Assembly: GCA_002454425.1 (NCBI GenBank)
Contig: DKIV01000011.1
Coordinates: 55,150-94,811 of the forward strand
Length of the DNA stretch: 39,662 nucleotides
Source of the DNA: Sphingobacteriaceae bacterium UBA6709
Lineage (GTDB): Bacteria > Bacteroidota > Bacteroidia > Sphingobacteriales > Sphingobacteriaceae
Direction: 5' to 3'
The first letter of the stretch is position 1, and each line of letters begins with the position of its first letter. The position numbers were made by a program, and so were the translations under genes. Positions 1-8,520 of this stretch are shown here, piece after piece. The notes beneath the pieces were generated by a model, which ran no database searches, was not told the origin of the DNA, and worked only from the letters and a program-made list of their open reading frames with translations.

Positions 1-802
1 CGATGAAATGTCGATCACCACTCGAGCGTGTCTCGAGTCTGTTCTGAGTCAGACTCGAAACAGGTAGGTAGCAAGGGGGCAAAAATGGAGGGCAGGTGTA
101 AAACCAGAGCGGGAGGCGTCAGGGTTTCTTTGAGAGACATTATGTGACATAACAGGACATTTTTATATCCCTGCTGACAAGCTCGGTAAGCCGCTGCCCA
201 TTGGGATACGGACGCTGAATAGCTGGGTTCTGTTACGACGGACCGGATTGAATAATGAAGATTTAAGCAATTGAAAGATATGGGCTTGACTGGCGAAAAT
301 AATCATTTCATCTTTGTTCTGTCAGCCCTGCATACCGGTACCCATTGCAGCGTGACTGACAACTCCGAAGTCACCGGGAGGGTTCAGGCGGCATGTGAAT
401 TAAATTTCGACAATCATGGCATGGAATTTCAGAGGGCACAAAAGATGCTTTTGCTGGGAAAGGCGCTAAGGTGACGGATCTTTAGCTCAGGCAGCCACAA
501 GATCAGAACTATCGCCTCAAGCCTGCCGGTCCGCAAAAAGCGAAGTACTGCTATTAATCGATATTTCGCCTACCGGCAGCAGAATGACAGGCGACATTGT
601 TTGCTAAGTCCGGAAAGACGTAAACGGCCCCCTGACCCGATGAGATAAAGGCCTTCAACGTTCAAAAATGGAATATGACCAGGCCATTAAAGCTAAGGCT
701 CATGTCTGTTACAAACCAGGCCTTGTTAATTTTTAATTTGGATTTCTTTGCAAATCTTCTTTAATTTGCAACCTAATTGCATACATAAAGAGTTCGGCGA
801 GA
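1..802. other. Gene-poor stretch with no recognised gene
   Basis: I see no convincing coding region here. The longest open frame (271-474, plus strand, 67 codons from TTG) has no signal peptide, no domain I recognise and no clear promoter or ribosome site. Visible structure is limited to a 9-bp perfect inverted repeat at 33-58 and a short dyad at 140-152 (TTATGT, one base, ACATAA). It may hold the 3' flank of a gene outside the window, or decayed sequence. Confidence 0.5.
33..58. repeat. 9-bp perfect inverted repeat (hairpin)
   Basis: The arms TCGAGTCTG (33-41) and CAGACTCGA (50-58) are exact reverse complements around an 8-base loop. A second CTCGAG lies just upstream at 21-26. No T-run follows on the plus strand, so a rho-independent terminator is not supported. 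It could be an operator or the end of an upstream transcript. Confidence 0.5.
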
Positions 803-1144
803 TTGAAAACGCTTAAGAAAAATTTCCTCCACACGATTGTCAGCATCATTCTTGTTGTTCTGATCGGGGGTATGCATACCATCCAAACACTACATCATCA
901 CGCAGATGATGAGATTAGCACGGTCACTCAAAAAACTTCTGCTAAGAGCGTCATCAGCAAGGCGGCAACAAAATGTAATATTTGTGATTATACTTATCAT
1001 CATCAGCAGATAGCCGCTTTGTCGCATTCTCCGGAAACCCAGTTGTTTGACAGAACAACTGAGCTGACTCCTGAAGTAAATGATGAAGACCACTACACGA
1101 TTTACCGTAATCACTTCGGCCAACGAGGCCCTCCCACCTGTTAA
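803..1144 (+). CDS. Small exported His/Cys-rich protein, probable metal-related
   Basis: A 113-residue protein with a basic N-terminus and one hydrophobic segment (about residues 7-27) that reads as a signal peptide or anchor. It is followed at once by a His-rich patch (LHHHADDE) and, mid-protein, a KCNICDYTYHHQQ motif with a CxxC pair next to two His. These side chains are typical soft-metal ligands. The start is TTG at 803, chosen because the signal segment begins there; no upstream ATG is in frame. It sits 229 bases before a ZnuD-like TonB receptor and a His-rich lipoprotein in the same direction, which supports a metal-handling role. I recall similar short proteins beside metal TonB receptors in related bacteria, but the family has no assigned function that I can name. 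The metal is not determinable from sequence. Confidence 0.65.
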   Translation: MKTLKKNFLHTIVSIILVVLIGGMHTIQTLHHHADDEISTVTQKTSAKSVISKAATKCNICDYTYHHQQIAALSHSPETQLFDRTTELTPEVNDEDHYTIYRNHFGQRGPPTC

Positions 1145-1373
1145 TCACGCCCATCATCATTCCTGATAACGCGTCACGCTGTCTAATAAAGATCAATGGA
1201 CACGAGCGCACTCCTTTGACAGGAAACATACACCTCATTTGCGGCACAAAGCAATTCAGCCATACATAGCTGCATGCTAAGTATTCCGGCCAGGAATCAG
1301 CGCCTGTAGCTATTAAATAACGCTTTTGAGACGTGTATGTCTCCGCTCTGTCAGGGGGAGAATTTAAAACATT

Positions 1374-3680
1374 ATGTATAAATATCCTTTATTACTTCTT
1401 CTGATTCTATTTTCAGTTGTCAAAACCATTGCGCGCCAGCCTGCCGGTGCCTGCACTATTGAACTACGCGGAACCATTGTAGATAGCGACAATGGCAAAG
1501 CTGTTGAAGGCGCAACCGTAGTAGCTCTTGGAAGCGCGGCAAGGGGCATGACCGACAAGTCGGGAAGCTTCATGCTGTCTGGATTGTGCAGAGGATCGCT
1601 CGTGCTGGAAATCAGTTCGCTGGGTTATACAACGCATAAACACCGTTTGAATGTCTCGTCTAACACCCGGGTAACATTAAGCCTTCACGCTGATAATATT
1701 GAGCTAAACGAAGTGGAGGTAAAAGGTCACCGCAAGAGTGTGAACGCGATGAACAATTCGGAAGAAGTAAGCGGAGAGCAGCTTGAGAGAACTCGTGGCG
1801 CCTCGCTGGCAGGCGCACTCAAAGATATCGCGGGAGTAAGCATGTTACAAACCGGTGCCACCATTGCCAAACCCGTGATTCACGGTTTACATAGCAATCG
1901 TATTCTGGTTTTAAATAACGGCATCAGACAGGAAGGACAGCAATGGGGCTCGGAGCACGCGCCTGAGATTGATCCCTTCATTGCCAACAAACTCACGGTT
2001 ATTAAGGGGTCTGAGGGTATACGATATGGAGGTGATGCCGTGGCTGGGGTAATACTTGTAGAACCGGCAGCCTTGCAATACAGCAAACGGCTTGAAGGCC
2101 AGGTTAACACTATTTACTCACAAAACGGACGTTCCGGCGTAGTGGCTGGAATGCTGGGAGGCAGTATTGGCAAGCTTGCCTGGCGGGCACAGGGAAGCGC
2201 CAAACGTGGCGGAAATCTGAGAACCGCCGATTACTATCTCGATAATACGGGCATTAAGGAGCTTAATTACTCCGGAACACTCGGTTACTCGAACAAAATA
2301 TGGGATACTGAATTGTATTACAGTCATTTTAGTACAGAGCTTGCTATCCTTAAAGATTCTCACATTGGAAACATCAACGACCTTCAAACCCGTATTGAGT
2401 ATGGACGTCCTTTCTTTGACGGAGATTTCAGCTATAAGATTGCCGCGCCGATGCAAAAAGTGTATCATGACCTGCTCAAGTGGAAGGCGCATATCCATCT
2501 GAACAACAACATCCATCTGAATGCTACCTATGCCTATCAGAACAATAATCGTCAGGAATATGACCAACGTCGTGTTCTCACCGGCACGCCCACGCTGTAT
2601 CTGAAACTTCGTACGCATACCCTCGATGTGAATATGGAACATATGAGTGACCGTGGCTGGAAAAAAATAGTTGGATTGGCTTTTATTGATCAGGTAAATA
2701 ATAATGTGGCCGGAACGGGTGTTACGCCCTTAATTCCTAATTACGACAGCTATAGTGCCGCTGCTTACGGTATTGTGAAGAAAATGATGCGCACATGGGA
2801 AGCTGAAGCGGGAGTACGTTACGAGTATAAACATCTTGACGCACTTGGCTACAACAGGAATAAGGAGCTGTACGGTGGGGTAAGGAATTTCAGTAATATC
2901 GCAGCCTCCGTAGGAGCTGTTAAGCATTTCAACAATCACTGGCATTTACGTTCAAATCTGGGAATGGCCTGGCGCCCGCCGGTGGTAAGCGAACTCTATA
3001 GCAATGGATTACATCATGGTACAGCTTCCTATGAAATAGGCGACTCGACATTAAACTCCGAACGTTCGGTAAAATGGCTTACGAGCCTGGAGCATCAAAG
3101 TGAGCGCCTGACATTCACCTGGGATGCCTATGTCAATCTTATTCAGGACTTTATTTATCTGCAACCGGCTGGAGAGTATTTCGAGAATATCCGCGGCGCA
3201 TTCCCTGTATACAATTACCGACAGACGAATGCCCGATTATTGGGAACCGATATTTCCGCCTCGTACCGCATTACTGACGCGCTCAGCTATCGCCTGAAGT
3301 ATTCTATGATCCGGGGACGCGATACAAAAAACGACACCTGGCTCCCCTGGTTTCCGGCTGACAGGATAAGTAATACACTACGCTATGAACTGCCTGCATG
3401 GAAGAAAGCAAAGAACAACTACATCGAAGCGGGACATCAGTATACTGCCCGGCAAACACGCTATGAAGCAAACAGCGACTACGTCGTGCCTCCCGCGGCG
3501 TATAACCTTTTTTCCCTGGCTGCCGGCAGTCGCTTGCAATTGGGCAAAAACACACTGGATTTAAATATTAGCGCGGACAATCTTTTCGATACACTTTACA
3601 AGGATTACCTGAACAGGTTTAGATATTTCGCGCATGACCTGGGACGAAACATTACCGTTCGCGCGACCTGGAAATTTTAA
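1374..3680 (+). CDS. TonB-dependent outer-membrane receptor, ZnuD-like (metal uptake)
   Basis: A 768-residue outer-membrane receptor. A short signal peptide is followed by a carboxypeptidase-regulatory-like beta domain (about residues 25-110, starting IELRGTIVDSDNGKAVEGAT) and then a plug domain (about 125-235). The plug carries LHSNRILVLNNGIRQEGQQW and SEHAPEID, close to the plug of ZnuD-type zinc receptors. The rest is a beta-barrel rich in aromatic strands, ending in TWKF with a C-terminal aromatic residue, as usual for barrel insertion. The ATG at 1374 has a GGGGGAG run upstream, though spaced rather far. The gene lies between a His/Cys-rich exported protein and a His-rich lipoprotein, which points to zinc or another transition metal. 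Assignment as a TonB receptor is firm; the metal is inferred. Confidence 0.88.
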   Translation: MYKYPLLLLLILFSVVKTIARQPAGACTIELRGTIVDSDNGKAVEGATVVALGSAARGMTDKSGSFMLSGLCRGSLVLEISSLGYTTHKHRLNVSSNTRVTLSLHADNIELNEVEVKGHRKSVNAMNNSEEVSGEQLERTRGASLAGALKDIAGVSMLQTGATIAKPVIHGLHSNRILVLNNGIRQEGQQWGSEHAPEIDPFIANKLTVIKGSEGIRYGGDAVAGVILVEPAALQYSKRLEGQVNTIYSQNGRSGVVAGMLGGSIGKLAWRAQGSAKRGGNLRTADYYLDNTGIKELNYSGTLGYSNKIWDTELYYSHFSTELAILKDSHIGNINDLQTRIEYGRPFFDGDFSYKIAAPMQKVYHDLLKWKAHIHLNNNIHLNATYAYQNNNRQEYDQRRVLTGTPTLYLKLRTHTLDVNMEHMSDRGWKKIVGLAFIDQVNNNVAGTGVTPLIPNYDSYSAAAYGIVKKMMRTWEAEAGVRYEYKHLDALGYNRNKELYGGVRNFSNIAASVGAVKHFNNHWHLRSNLGMAWRPPVVSELYSNGLHHGTASYEIGDSTLNSERSVKWLTSLEHQSERLTFTWDAYVNLIQDFIYLQPAGEYFENIRGAFPVYNYRQTNARLLGTDISASYRITDALSYRLKYSMIRGRDTKNDTWLPWFPADRISNTLRYELPAWKKAKNNYIEAGHQYTARQTRYEANSDYVVPPAAYNLFSLAAGSRLQLGKNTLDLNISADNLFDTLYKDYLNRFRYFAHDLGRNITVRATWKF

Positions 3681-3713
3681 TAAAAAAGTAGTAAACAAAT
3701 AAATACAAACCAC

Positions 3714-4355
3714 ATGAACAAACTATTTAAATTTTCTTTTGCAGCCTTATTTTTAGGTGCGGCATTAAGCTTCAGCTCTTGTAGCAAAAAAGATGATCCT
3801 ACTCCGGAAGTTGAAATGGAAGAACCGCAGGAGGCCATCATCACTTTCACCAAACTTGACGCCTCCGGCAATGAAACGACCGAGAAAACCACAGTCGAAT
3901 TTGAACTTGGAGAGCACAATCATTCGCATACAAGCGCTGTGGGCACGCGCGCTGACGACCATAGTCATGACGCCCCACATATCCATTTGGATGCTGGTGC
4001 CAAATATCGCATGGCTATTGACCTGCTTCGCGATGAAAAAAACATCAATAGCGAATTCATCAAAGCCGCAAATGTGCATCAGTTCTTCTTTACGCCAAAA
4101 GATGCGAGTGGAAATGTTATGAACAATTTTGTTAAGTATACTTATGAAGATAAAGATGCTAACGGCAGAAACCTCGGATTAAAGGGAACTTTCGAAGTGC
4201 TTACCACAGGAGAAAGTGATGTTCAGGTTATCCTGAGCCACGGCCTGGATAAATCAAAAGTTAATCAGACGGCCTGGATGTATCCTGGTTTAGCAAACAT
4301 CGGCGGAGATACGGATATGGATCAGACATTCGAACTTCACGTTGAAGCTGACTAA
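3714..4355 (+). CDS. His-rich lipoprotein, probable metal-binding partner of the TonB receptor
   Basis: A 213-residue lipoprotein. The N-terminus is a signal peptide with a lipobox ending FSSC, followed by SKKDDPTPE, a flexible acidic linker. Around residues 67-93 there are two His clusters (GEHNHSHTS and DDHSHDAPHIHLD), a metal-binding pattern. The C-terminal half is a predicted beta-rich domain without a family I can name. It begins 33 bases after the receptor stop and is followed by a strong terminator, so the two genes are almost certainly cotranscribed. The likely role is to bind or hand over metal at the outer membrane. This is inferred from His content and neighbours. Confidence 0.75.
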   Translation: MNKLFKFSFAALFLGAALSFSSCSKKDDPTPEVEMEEPQEAIITFTKLDASGNETTEKTTVEFELGEHNHSHTSAVGTRADDHSHDAPHIHLDAGAKYRMAIDLLRDEKNINSEFIKAANVHQFFFTPKDASGNVMNNFVKYTYEDKDANGRNLGLKGTFEVLTTGESDVQVILSHGLDKSKVNQTAWMYPGLANIGGDTDMDQTFELHVEAD

Positions 4356-4362
4356 TACAAAA

Positions 4363-4401
4363 AGCGGCATCGTATCTCTAAGAACGATGCCGCTACTTTT
4401 T
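4363..4401 (+). terminator. Rho-independent terminator of the metal-uptake operon
   Basis: An 11-bp perfect stem, AGCGGCATCGT (4363-4373) with ACGATGCCGCT (4384-4394), has a 10-base loop and is followed by TTTTT at 4397-4401. It starts 7 bases after the lipoprotein stop. Confidence 0.92.
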
Positions 4402-4706
4402 CAAAATGCCTCAGCCCGCGATAATACCCGTATTGACAAACTAATCGTCAATAATCTTTTTCTTCCTCCCGCAACAACTACTTATCACTATTTAAAGTCA
4501 ATATCAAACATTGGGAACCACCCGTGAGTTAACTAATTGTTATTCCGTTAGCATTTTATAGAACGGAAACAATCAGTTACTAACATAACACTTAACACAT
4601 TTTAAATAATCGGTTAACGAGGAAATTAGTCCGTCCGTTAGTCATTCTTTGGCAACATTATTTGACTATTAAACAATAGTAGTCAAATAGTTTATAATAT
4701 TGCTCC
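4402..4706. other. AT-rich intergenic region with inverted repeats
   Basis: No gene is seen between the terminator and the metallophosphoesterase. Two dyads are present. One is an imperfect pair of about 22 bases at 4528-4549 and 4562-4584, with a perfect inner part CCGTT/AACGG. The other is a strong hairpin at 4660-4688. The motif CCGTTAG occurs at 4546 and again near 4635. The region should hold the promoter of the gene at 4707. Confidence 0.5.
4660..4688. repeat. Inverted repeat upstream of the metallophosphoesterase gene
   Basis: ATTTGACTA (4660-4668) and TAGTCAAAT (4680-4688) are perfect reverse complements. A second nested pair, CTATT (4666-4670) and AATAG (4675-4679), lies inside, so an 11-bp stem with a 3-base TAG bulge can form. 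It ends 18 bases before the ATG at 4707, where an operator or a translation-controlling hairpin would sit. Confidence 0.6.
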
Positions 4707-5510
4707 ATGAAAAGAATCATCCCCTATGTATTCTTTGCTGCTCTTATGTACTTAACTGCATGCAACTCACTCGAATACAGTCCGAATCAGATAACGGACA
4801 ATAATAGTCCGCGCGATCTGAACAACAAGAATATTGAGCGGCTGCTCGCTACGCCGGGCGACGACACCATTCGCGTTGTCCTTTGCGGAGACAGCCAACG
4901 GCAGTACTCCGATTCTGAAGATCTTGTAAAAACAGTAAACGCCATGAAGGGCGTTGACTTCGTCATCCTGAATGGCGACATTTCAGATTTTGGATTGCTG
5001 CAGGAGATGGAATGGATCAACAGGATTTTTTCCAAATTAACAGTACCGTATATCGGGGTGTTAGGCAATCATGACATGGAAGCGCGCGGTCAGCGTGTAT
5101 TTGAAAAGATGTTTGGCAAGCCGGATTACAGTTTTGTATATCAGGGAGTCAAGTTCGTTTGTCACAACACGAATAGTCGACAAGTAAACTTTAACGGCAG
5201 TCTGCCCGATACAGCATGGCTAAGCACTCAATTTAAGCCGGAAGCAGGCGTCAACGCCTATGTGGCAGTAGCCCATGTTCCGCCAATAGGAAGCGACTTT
5301 GACAGTCTTCTTTTCGATAAATATGTGCGAACGATAAATCATTCGCCCAATACATTGGCTGCATTGTATGCGCATACGCACAGCAGGGCACTTTATTACC
5401 CAATGGATGAACCCATTCCCTACCTGGTAACGAACGCGATTGAAAACCGGGAATTTGAACTTATAGAAATCGTCAACGGTAAACTTAGCTTTAGAACAAT
5501 TGATTACTAG
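4707..5510 (+). CDS. Calcineurin-like metallophosphoesterase lipoprotein
   Basis: A 267-residue lipoprotein with signal peptide and lipobox LTAC (Cys19). It carries the ordered metal-ligand motifs of the calcineurin-like superfamily: GDSQ (Asp62), NGDISD (Asp91), GNHD (121-123), VAH (His190) and AHTH (His223, His225). The first motif, normally DxH, reads DxQ here, a substitution seen in some phosphodiesterases of this fold. The enzyme should hydrolyse a phosphomono- or diester outside the cytoplasmic membrane; the substrate cannot be read from sequence. Its stop overlaps the start of the next gene by 11 bases, implying translational coupling with a putative outer-membrane protein. Confidence 0.85.
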   Translation: MKRIIPYVFFAALMYLTACNSLEYSPNQITDNNSPRDLNNKNIERLLATPGDDTIRVVLCGDSQRQYSDSEDLVKTVNAMKGVDFVILNGDISDFGLLQEMEWINRIFSKLTVPYIGVLGNHDMEARGQRVFEKMFGKPDYSFVYQGVKFVCHNTNSRQVNFNGSLPDTAWLSTQFKPEAGVNAYVAVAHVPPIGSDFDSLLFDKYVRTINHSPNTLAALYAHTHSRALYYPMDEPIPYLVTNAIENREFELIEIVNGKLSFRTIDY

Positions 5511-6153
5511 AATACTAAACACCACTGCACTATTAATATTGCTCATTTTCGGCACCGCCCGTGCCCAGACAGACAGTATTGTTGCCAGTCGCGCTGACAG
5601 CAGCGAAGCTACTCACAAGACATTCCTTCAACGCCTGATACCAACCCATGCCACCATGCAATACGCGGGGAGCATTGGTCTGGGAAGTGTCGGCGTGGGT
5701 TATGATCTTTTTAAGAACAAGCGCGGATCCCTTGACTTTGGGTATGGATATGTGCCCAAAAGCGCCGGGGGCGATTTAAATATCTTGTCGGCCAAGTTCG
5801 CCTACCGGCCCTTCGTAATTAATGTAGGCAATCATGCCATATTTTACCCGGCAAATCCAGGAATATTTATATCCTACCATTTAGGCAAAGACTTCGAATT
5901 TATGCATGATAGCAAGCAGTTTCCCGATAACTATTATTGGTGGTCAACAGCGATGAGGCTACATTTATCATTAAGCAACGAATTCAAGATCAACCTTCCC
6001 AGACCCCTTTTACAGGGCGCCGTTAAAAGTCTGAGCGTTTACTCTGAATTTAACACTAACGAGCTCTATATGATCAGCATGTTTCAAAACTTTGGGTCGC
6101 TGCATTTGAGTGATATCGTAAAAATCGGTTTCGGGATAAAAATAGGTTTTTAA
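5500..6153 (+). CDS. Putative outer-membrane beta-barrel protein
   Basis: A 217-residue protein starting at TTG 5500, inside the end of the previous gene. The start is supported by the signal peptide it yields (hydrophobic run about residues 9-20, then TARAQTDS as cleavage region). The mature part alternates hydrophobic and polar residues with many Gly and aromatic residues (MQYAGSIGLGSVGVGYDLF, FGYGYVP) and ends in GIKIGF with a terminal Phe, all typical of a small outer-membrane barrel. I do not recognise a named family. The overlap with the metallophosphoesterase gene suggests that the two act together in the envelope. Confidence 0.7.
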   Translation: MITRILNTTALLILLIFGTARAQTDSIVASRADSSEATHKTFLQRLIPTHATMQYAGSIGLGSVGVGYDLFKNKRGSLDFGYGYVPKSAGGDLNILSAKFAYRPFVINVGNHAIFYPANPGIFISYHLGKDFEFMHDSKQFPDNYYWWSTAMRLHLSLSNEFKINLPRPLLQGAVKSLSVYSEFNTNELYMISMFQNFGSLHLSDIVKIGFGIKIGF

Positions 6154-6243
6154 CGATTCCGAAATATTATTTCTACCTTGTGTATTGTTGGTCCTCAGCG
6201 TGCCAGGACATGCCGACGATCAACAGTACTTATAGAACAGAAA

Positions 6244-7302
6244 ATGGAAATCGGAATCAGCACCTTTGGAGAATATAGCCCGAGCGGAAGTCCGGGTAAT
6301 GATACACAGGCGGCAACGCGCGTTCAGCAACTGCTGGAGGAAGTAAAGCTCGCCGATGAGGTGGGCCTGGATGTATTTGCTTTTGGAGAACACCATCGTC
6401 CGGACTTTGTCATCTCAATGCCGGAGATCTTTATGGCCGCGGCGGCGGCAATTACCAAAAACATAAAGCTCTCCAGTTCTGTAACGGTGCTAAGCACCGC
6501 TGATCCTGTAAAAATATTCCAAAGCTTCTCAACAGTGGATTTGATTAGCAAAGGGCGCGCTGAGATCATCGCCGGCAGAGGCTCTTTCATTGAATCATTT
6601 CCTCTATTCGGCTACAATTTGAATGATTATTCAGATTTATTCGCTGAGAAACTCGACTTGCTACTCAAGCTAAACAAATCCATAAACATCTCCTGGAACG
6701 GAAGGTTCAGAGCTCCAATAAATGACCGCGGGGTATATCCGCGGCCATTTCAGGAATCATTACCCATTTGGTTGGGCGTGGGGGGCACCAGCGCCTCGGC
6801 GGTAAGAGCCGGACAATTGGGAATGCCGATGATGATCGCCATTCTGGGCAGCGCGCCTGAGCACTTTGTAGCGTTCGTAGAGCTTTACCGTGATGCTGCG
6901 CGCCGCGCCGGACATGATATGGCTGGCTTACAACTCGGCGTCTCTTCTCAGTTTATGGTAGCGAAGACCTCTGCGGAGGCACAACGACATTTCTACCCTT
7001 CGTATGAGAAGCTCATGAACCGCGTAGGCCGCGACAGAGGCTGGTCGCCAATGACGCCTGAACAGTTCAGCTATTTACGCGAGCAGGGACCGTTGGTGGT
7101 TGGCAGTGTGCAGGAGGCGATAGACAAGATTATGCAACAACATGAGCTACTTGGGAACACGCGTTTTCTGGCACAGCTTGTTACCGGGCAAACGCCTCAT
7201 AAAGAAGTATTAAAAGCCATTGAGCTACTTGGTACTGAAATTGCTCCTGTTGTGCGCAGGGAAACCGGCATAGCATCCGGCAGTCGACATCATACAGATT
7301 GA
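6244..7302 (+). CDS. Luciferase-like (LLM class) flavin-dependent oxidoreductase
   Basis: A 352-residue protein of the bacterial luciferase superfamily (TIM barrel, FMN or F420). Visible hallmarks are MEIGISTFGEYSP at the N-terminus, the FGEHHRPDF segment, the SSSVTVLSTADPVKIFQ strand-helix, and GRAEIIAGRGSF, which matches the conserved region of this family. The frame is open upstream to a TTG at 6178, but the first 22 codons give no plausible sequence, so the ATG at 6244 is chosen. No signal peptide, hence cytoplasmic. The substrate is unknown, and neighbours give no clue; it looks monocistronic. Confidence 0.88.
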   Translation: MEIGISTFGEYSPSGSPGNDTQAATRVQQLLEEVKLADEVGLDVFAFGEHHRPDFVISMPEIFMAAAAAITKNIKLSSSVTVLSTADPVKIFQSFSTVDLISKGRAEIIAGRGSFIESFPLFGYNLNDYSDLFAEKLDLLLKLNKSINISWNGRFRAPINDRGVYPRPFQESLPIWLGVGGTSASAVRAGQLGMPMMIAILGSAPEHFVAFVELYRDAARRAGHDMAGLQLGVSSQFMVAKTSAEAQRHFYPSYEKLMNRVGRDRGWSPMTPEQFSYLREQGPLVVGSVQEAIDKIMQQHELLGNTRFLAQLVTGQTPHKEVLKAIELLGTEIAPVVRRETGIASGSRHHTD

Positions 7303-7382
7303 CAGATCCGGGAAGCATTGAGCTTCCTGTGGTACTACAGGATAAATTCTTGCAGCGTACTGTAAAGCCCGGTTATTCTTAA

Positions 7383-7390
7383 TACCTTTG
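7383..7390 (+). promoter_or_regulatory. Bacteroidota -7 promoter box for the CvfB gene
   Basis: TACCTTTG matches the TAnnTTTG -7 consensus known for Bacteroidota housekeeping promoters, 17 bases before the ATG at 7408. A clear -33 TTTG at good spacing is not seen, so the call rests on the -7 box and its position. Confidence 0.5.
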
Positions 7391-7407
7391 ACGGATATTG
7401 TTTAGCT

Positions 7408-8247
7408 ATGTTAAAAGTAGGCACTTATAATAATCTTAAGTTAAAGAAGAAAACCTTCGAGGGTCTCATCCTTACAGAAGGCGAAAATGAAATTCTGCTA
7501 CCCTTTGCTGAACTACGGGAAGGCGACGAGGAGGAGGAAGTATTTTTCGTATTCGTATATCATAATAAAGAAGGACGGTTGGTAGCCACCACGAAGCGCC
7601 CTTATGCCTGTTCCGGAGATTTCGCTTATCTAAAAGTAGTTGGCACCAGCGACCATGGTGCATTCGCTGATATTGGTCTGTCAAAGGACGTTATCGTCCC
7701 TAAGCGGGAACAACGTCATCCCATGGTTCAGGGCAATAGCTACGTAATGTTCCTGTATAACGATAAATTTGACAACATGCTTTGCGCTTCGTCCTGGCTG
7801 GAAGACTTCATTCCGGAAGGTGTGCCAACAGTGGAAGAGGGCGATGAGGTAACGTTGTTGATAGCCGAAAGAAGTGATCTGGGCTTTACCGCGGTGATCA
7901 ACAATAAATACTTAGGCCTGTTGTACCACAATGAACTATATGAAGATCTGGAAATTGGCGAAGTGCGCCAAGGGTACGTTAAGAAGATAAGAGATAACAA
8001 TAAGATAGATTTAAGCCTACGCGTTTCAGGGTTCGATTATATTATTGAATCGAGAGATACGATGTTGCAGTACATAAAGGATCAGGGAGGGGTAATTCAC
8101 CTGGGAGACAAAAGCGATCCTGAGGAGATCCACAACCAGTTACGGATGAGCAAAAAAGCTTTTAAGCAAATCATAGGCGGCTTATACAAGCAGCGCCTTG
8201 TTACTATATCAGACTACGAGGTAAAGCTTGTAGATGGAAACGTTTAA
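7408..8247 (+). CDS. CvfB-type S1 RNA-binding protein
   Basis: A 279-residue protein matching the CvfB/YitL family, with three S1-like OB domains and a C-terminal winged helix. Seen here: an N-terminal S1-like part (MLKVGTYNNLKLKKKTFEG), a second (ACSGDFAYLKVVGTSDHGAF), and a third (EEGDEVTLLIAERSDLGFTA through YVKKIRDNNKIDLSLR). The end (SDPEEIHNQLRMSKKAFKQI) is the winged-helix segment. Family length is about 280 residues, so it is complete. CvfB proteins bind RNA and influence gene expression in Firmicutes; the role in Bacteroidota is not settled. It has its own -7 box upstream and a terminator downstream, so it is likely a single-gene unit. Confidence 0.9.
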   Translation: MLKVGTYNNLKLKKKTFEGLILTEGENEILLPFAELREGDEEEEVFFVFVYHNKEGRLVATTKRPYACSGDFAYLKVVGTSDHGAFADIGLSKDVIVPKREQRHPMVQGNSYVMFLYNDKFDNMLCASSWLEDFIPEGVPTVEEGDEVTLLIAERSDLGFTAVINNKYLGLLYHNELYEDLEIGEVRQGYVKKIRDNNKIDLSLRVSGFDYIIESRDTMLQYIKDQGGVIHLGDKSDPEEIHNQLRMSKKAFKQIIGGLYKQRLVTISDYEVKLVDGNV

Positions 8248-8270
8248 AAACAGGCATCTGTTCTTTATCG

Positions 8271-8316
8271 GTCAGGCTTCTTATCCGACACAAAGGAAAG
8301 GAGCCTGACAATTTTT
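8271..8316 (+). terminator. Rho-independent terminator after the CvfB gene
   Basis: GTCAGGCT (8271-8278) pairs perfectly with AGCCTGAC (8302-8309); the stem can extend to 12 pairs with one G-U. TTTTT follows at 8312-8316. It lies 24 bases past the stop. Confidence 0.82.
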
Positions 8317-8407
8317 GTTTTAGCGGAAGATATCTGCGATTAGATTCTTTTCCTTATTGGCATAACATAGGTCAGACATTGCGTGGCTGCTATTTAAAAA
8401 CGTTTAA

Positions 8408-8440
8408 TTGACCTGAATACAAATATTCCGCTTAATTTTG
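8408..8440 (+). promoter_or_regulatory. Promoter of the phosphatase-superfamily gene
   Basis: TAATTTTG (8433-8440) fits the -7 consensus TAnnTTTG. TTG (8408-8410) lies 22 bases upstream, near where a -33 element is expected. The leader to the ATG at 8521 would be about 75 bases. Confidence 0.5.
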
Positions 8441-8520
8441 TCCTTAAGGTATCGGCAAAACAAAAGGGAAAACATCGATGTCCCTAAACAAAATCAAGCA
8501 GAGGACGTTCACATTCAAGT

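Noticed and set aside
271..474. 67-codon open frame on the plus strand in the gene-poor region
   Set aside because: TTG start, no signal peptide or domain, and no supporting promoter; length is expected by chance.
2118..2642. 174-codon open frame on the minus strand inside the TonB receptor gene
   Set aside because: It is antisense to a clear receptor gene, has low-complexity shadow composition, and shows no motif or promoter.
4342..4527. 61-codon open frame downstream of the His-rich lipoprotein
   Set aside because: It overlaps the lipoprotein end and reads through the rho-independent terminator.
7311..7327. Small hairpin GGAAGC/GCTTCC after the flavin oxidoreductase gene as a terminator
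   Set aside because: The stem is only 6 bp and no T-run follows.
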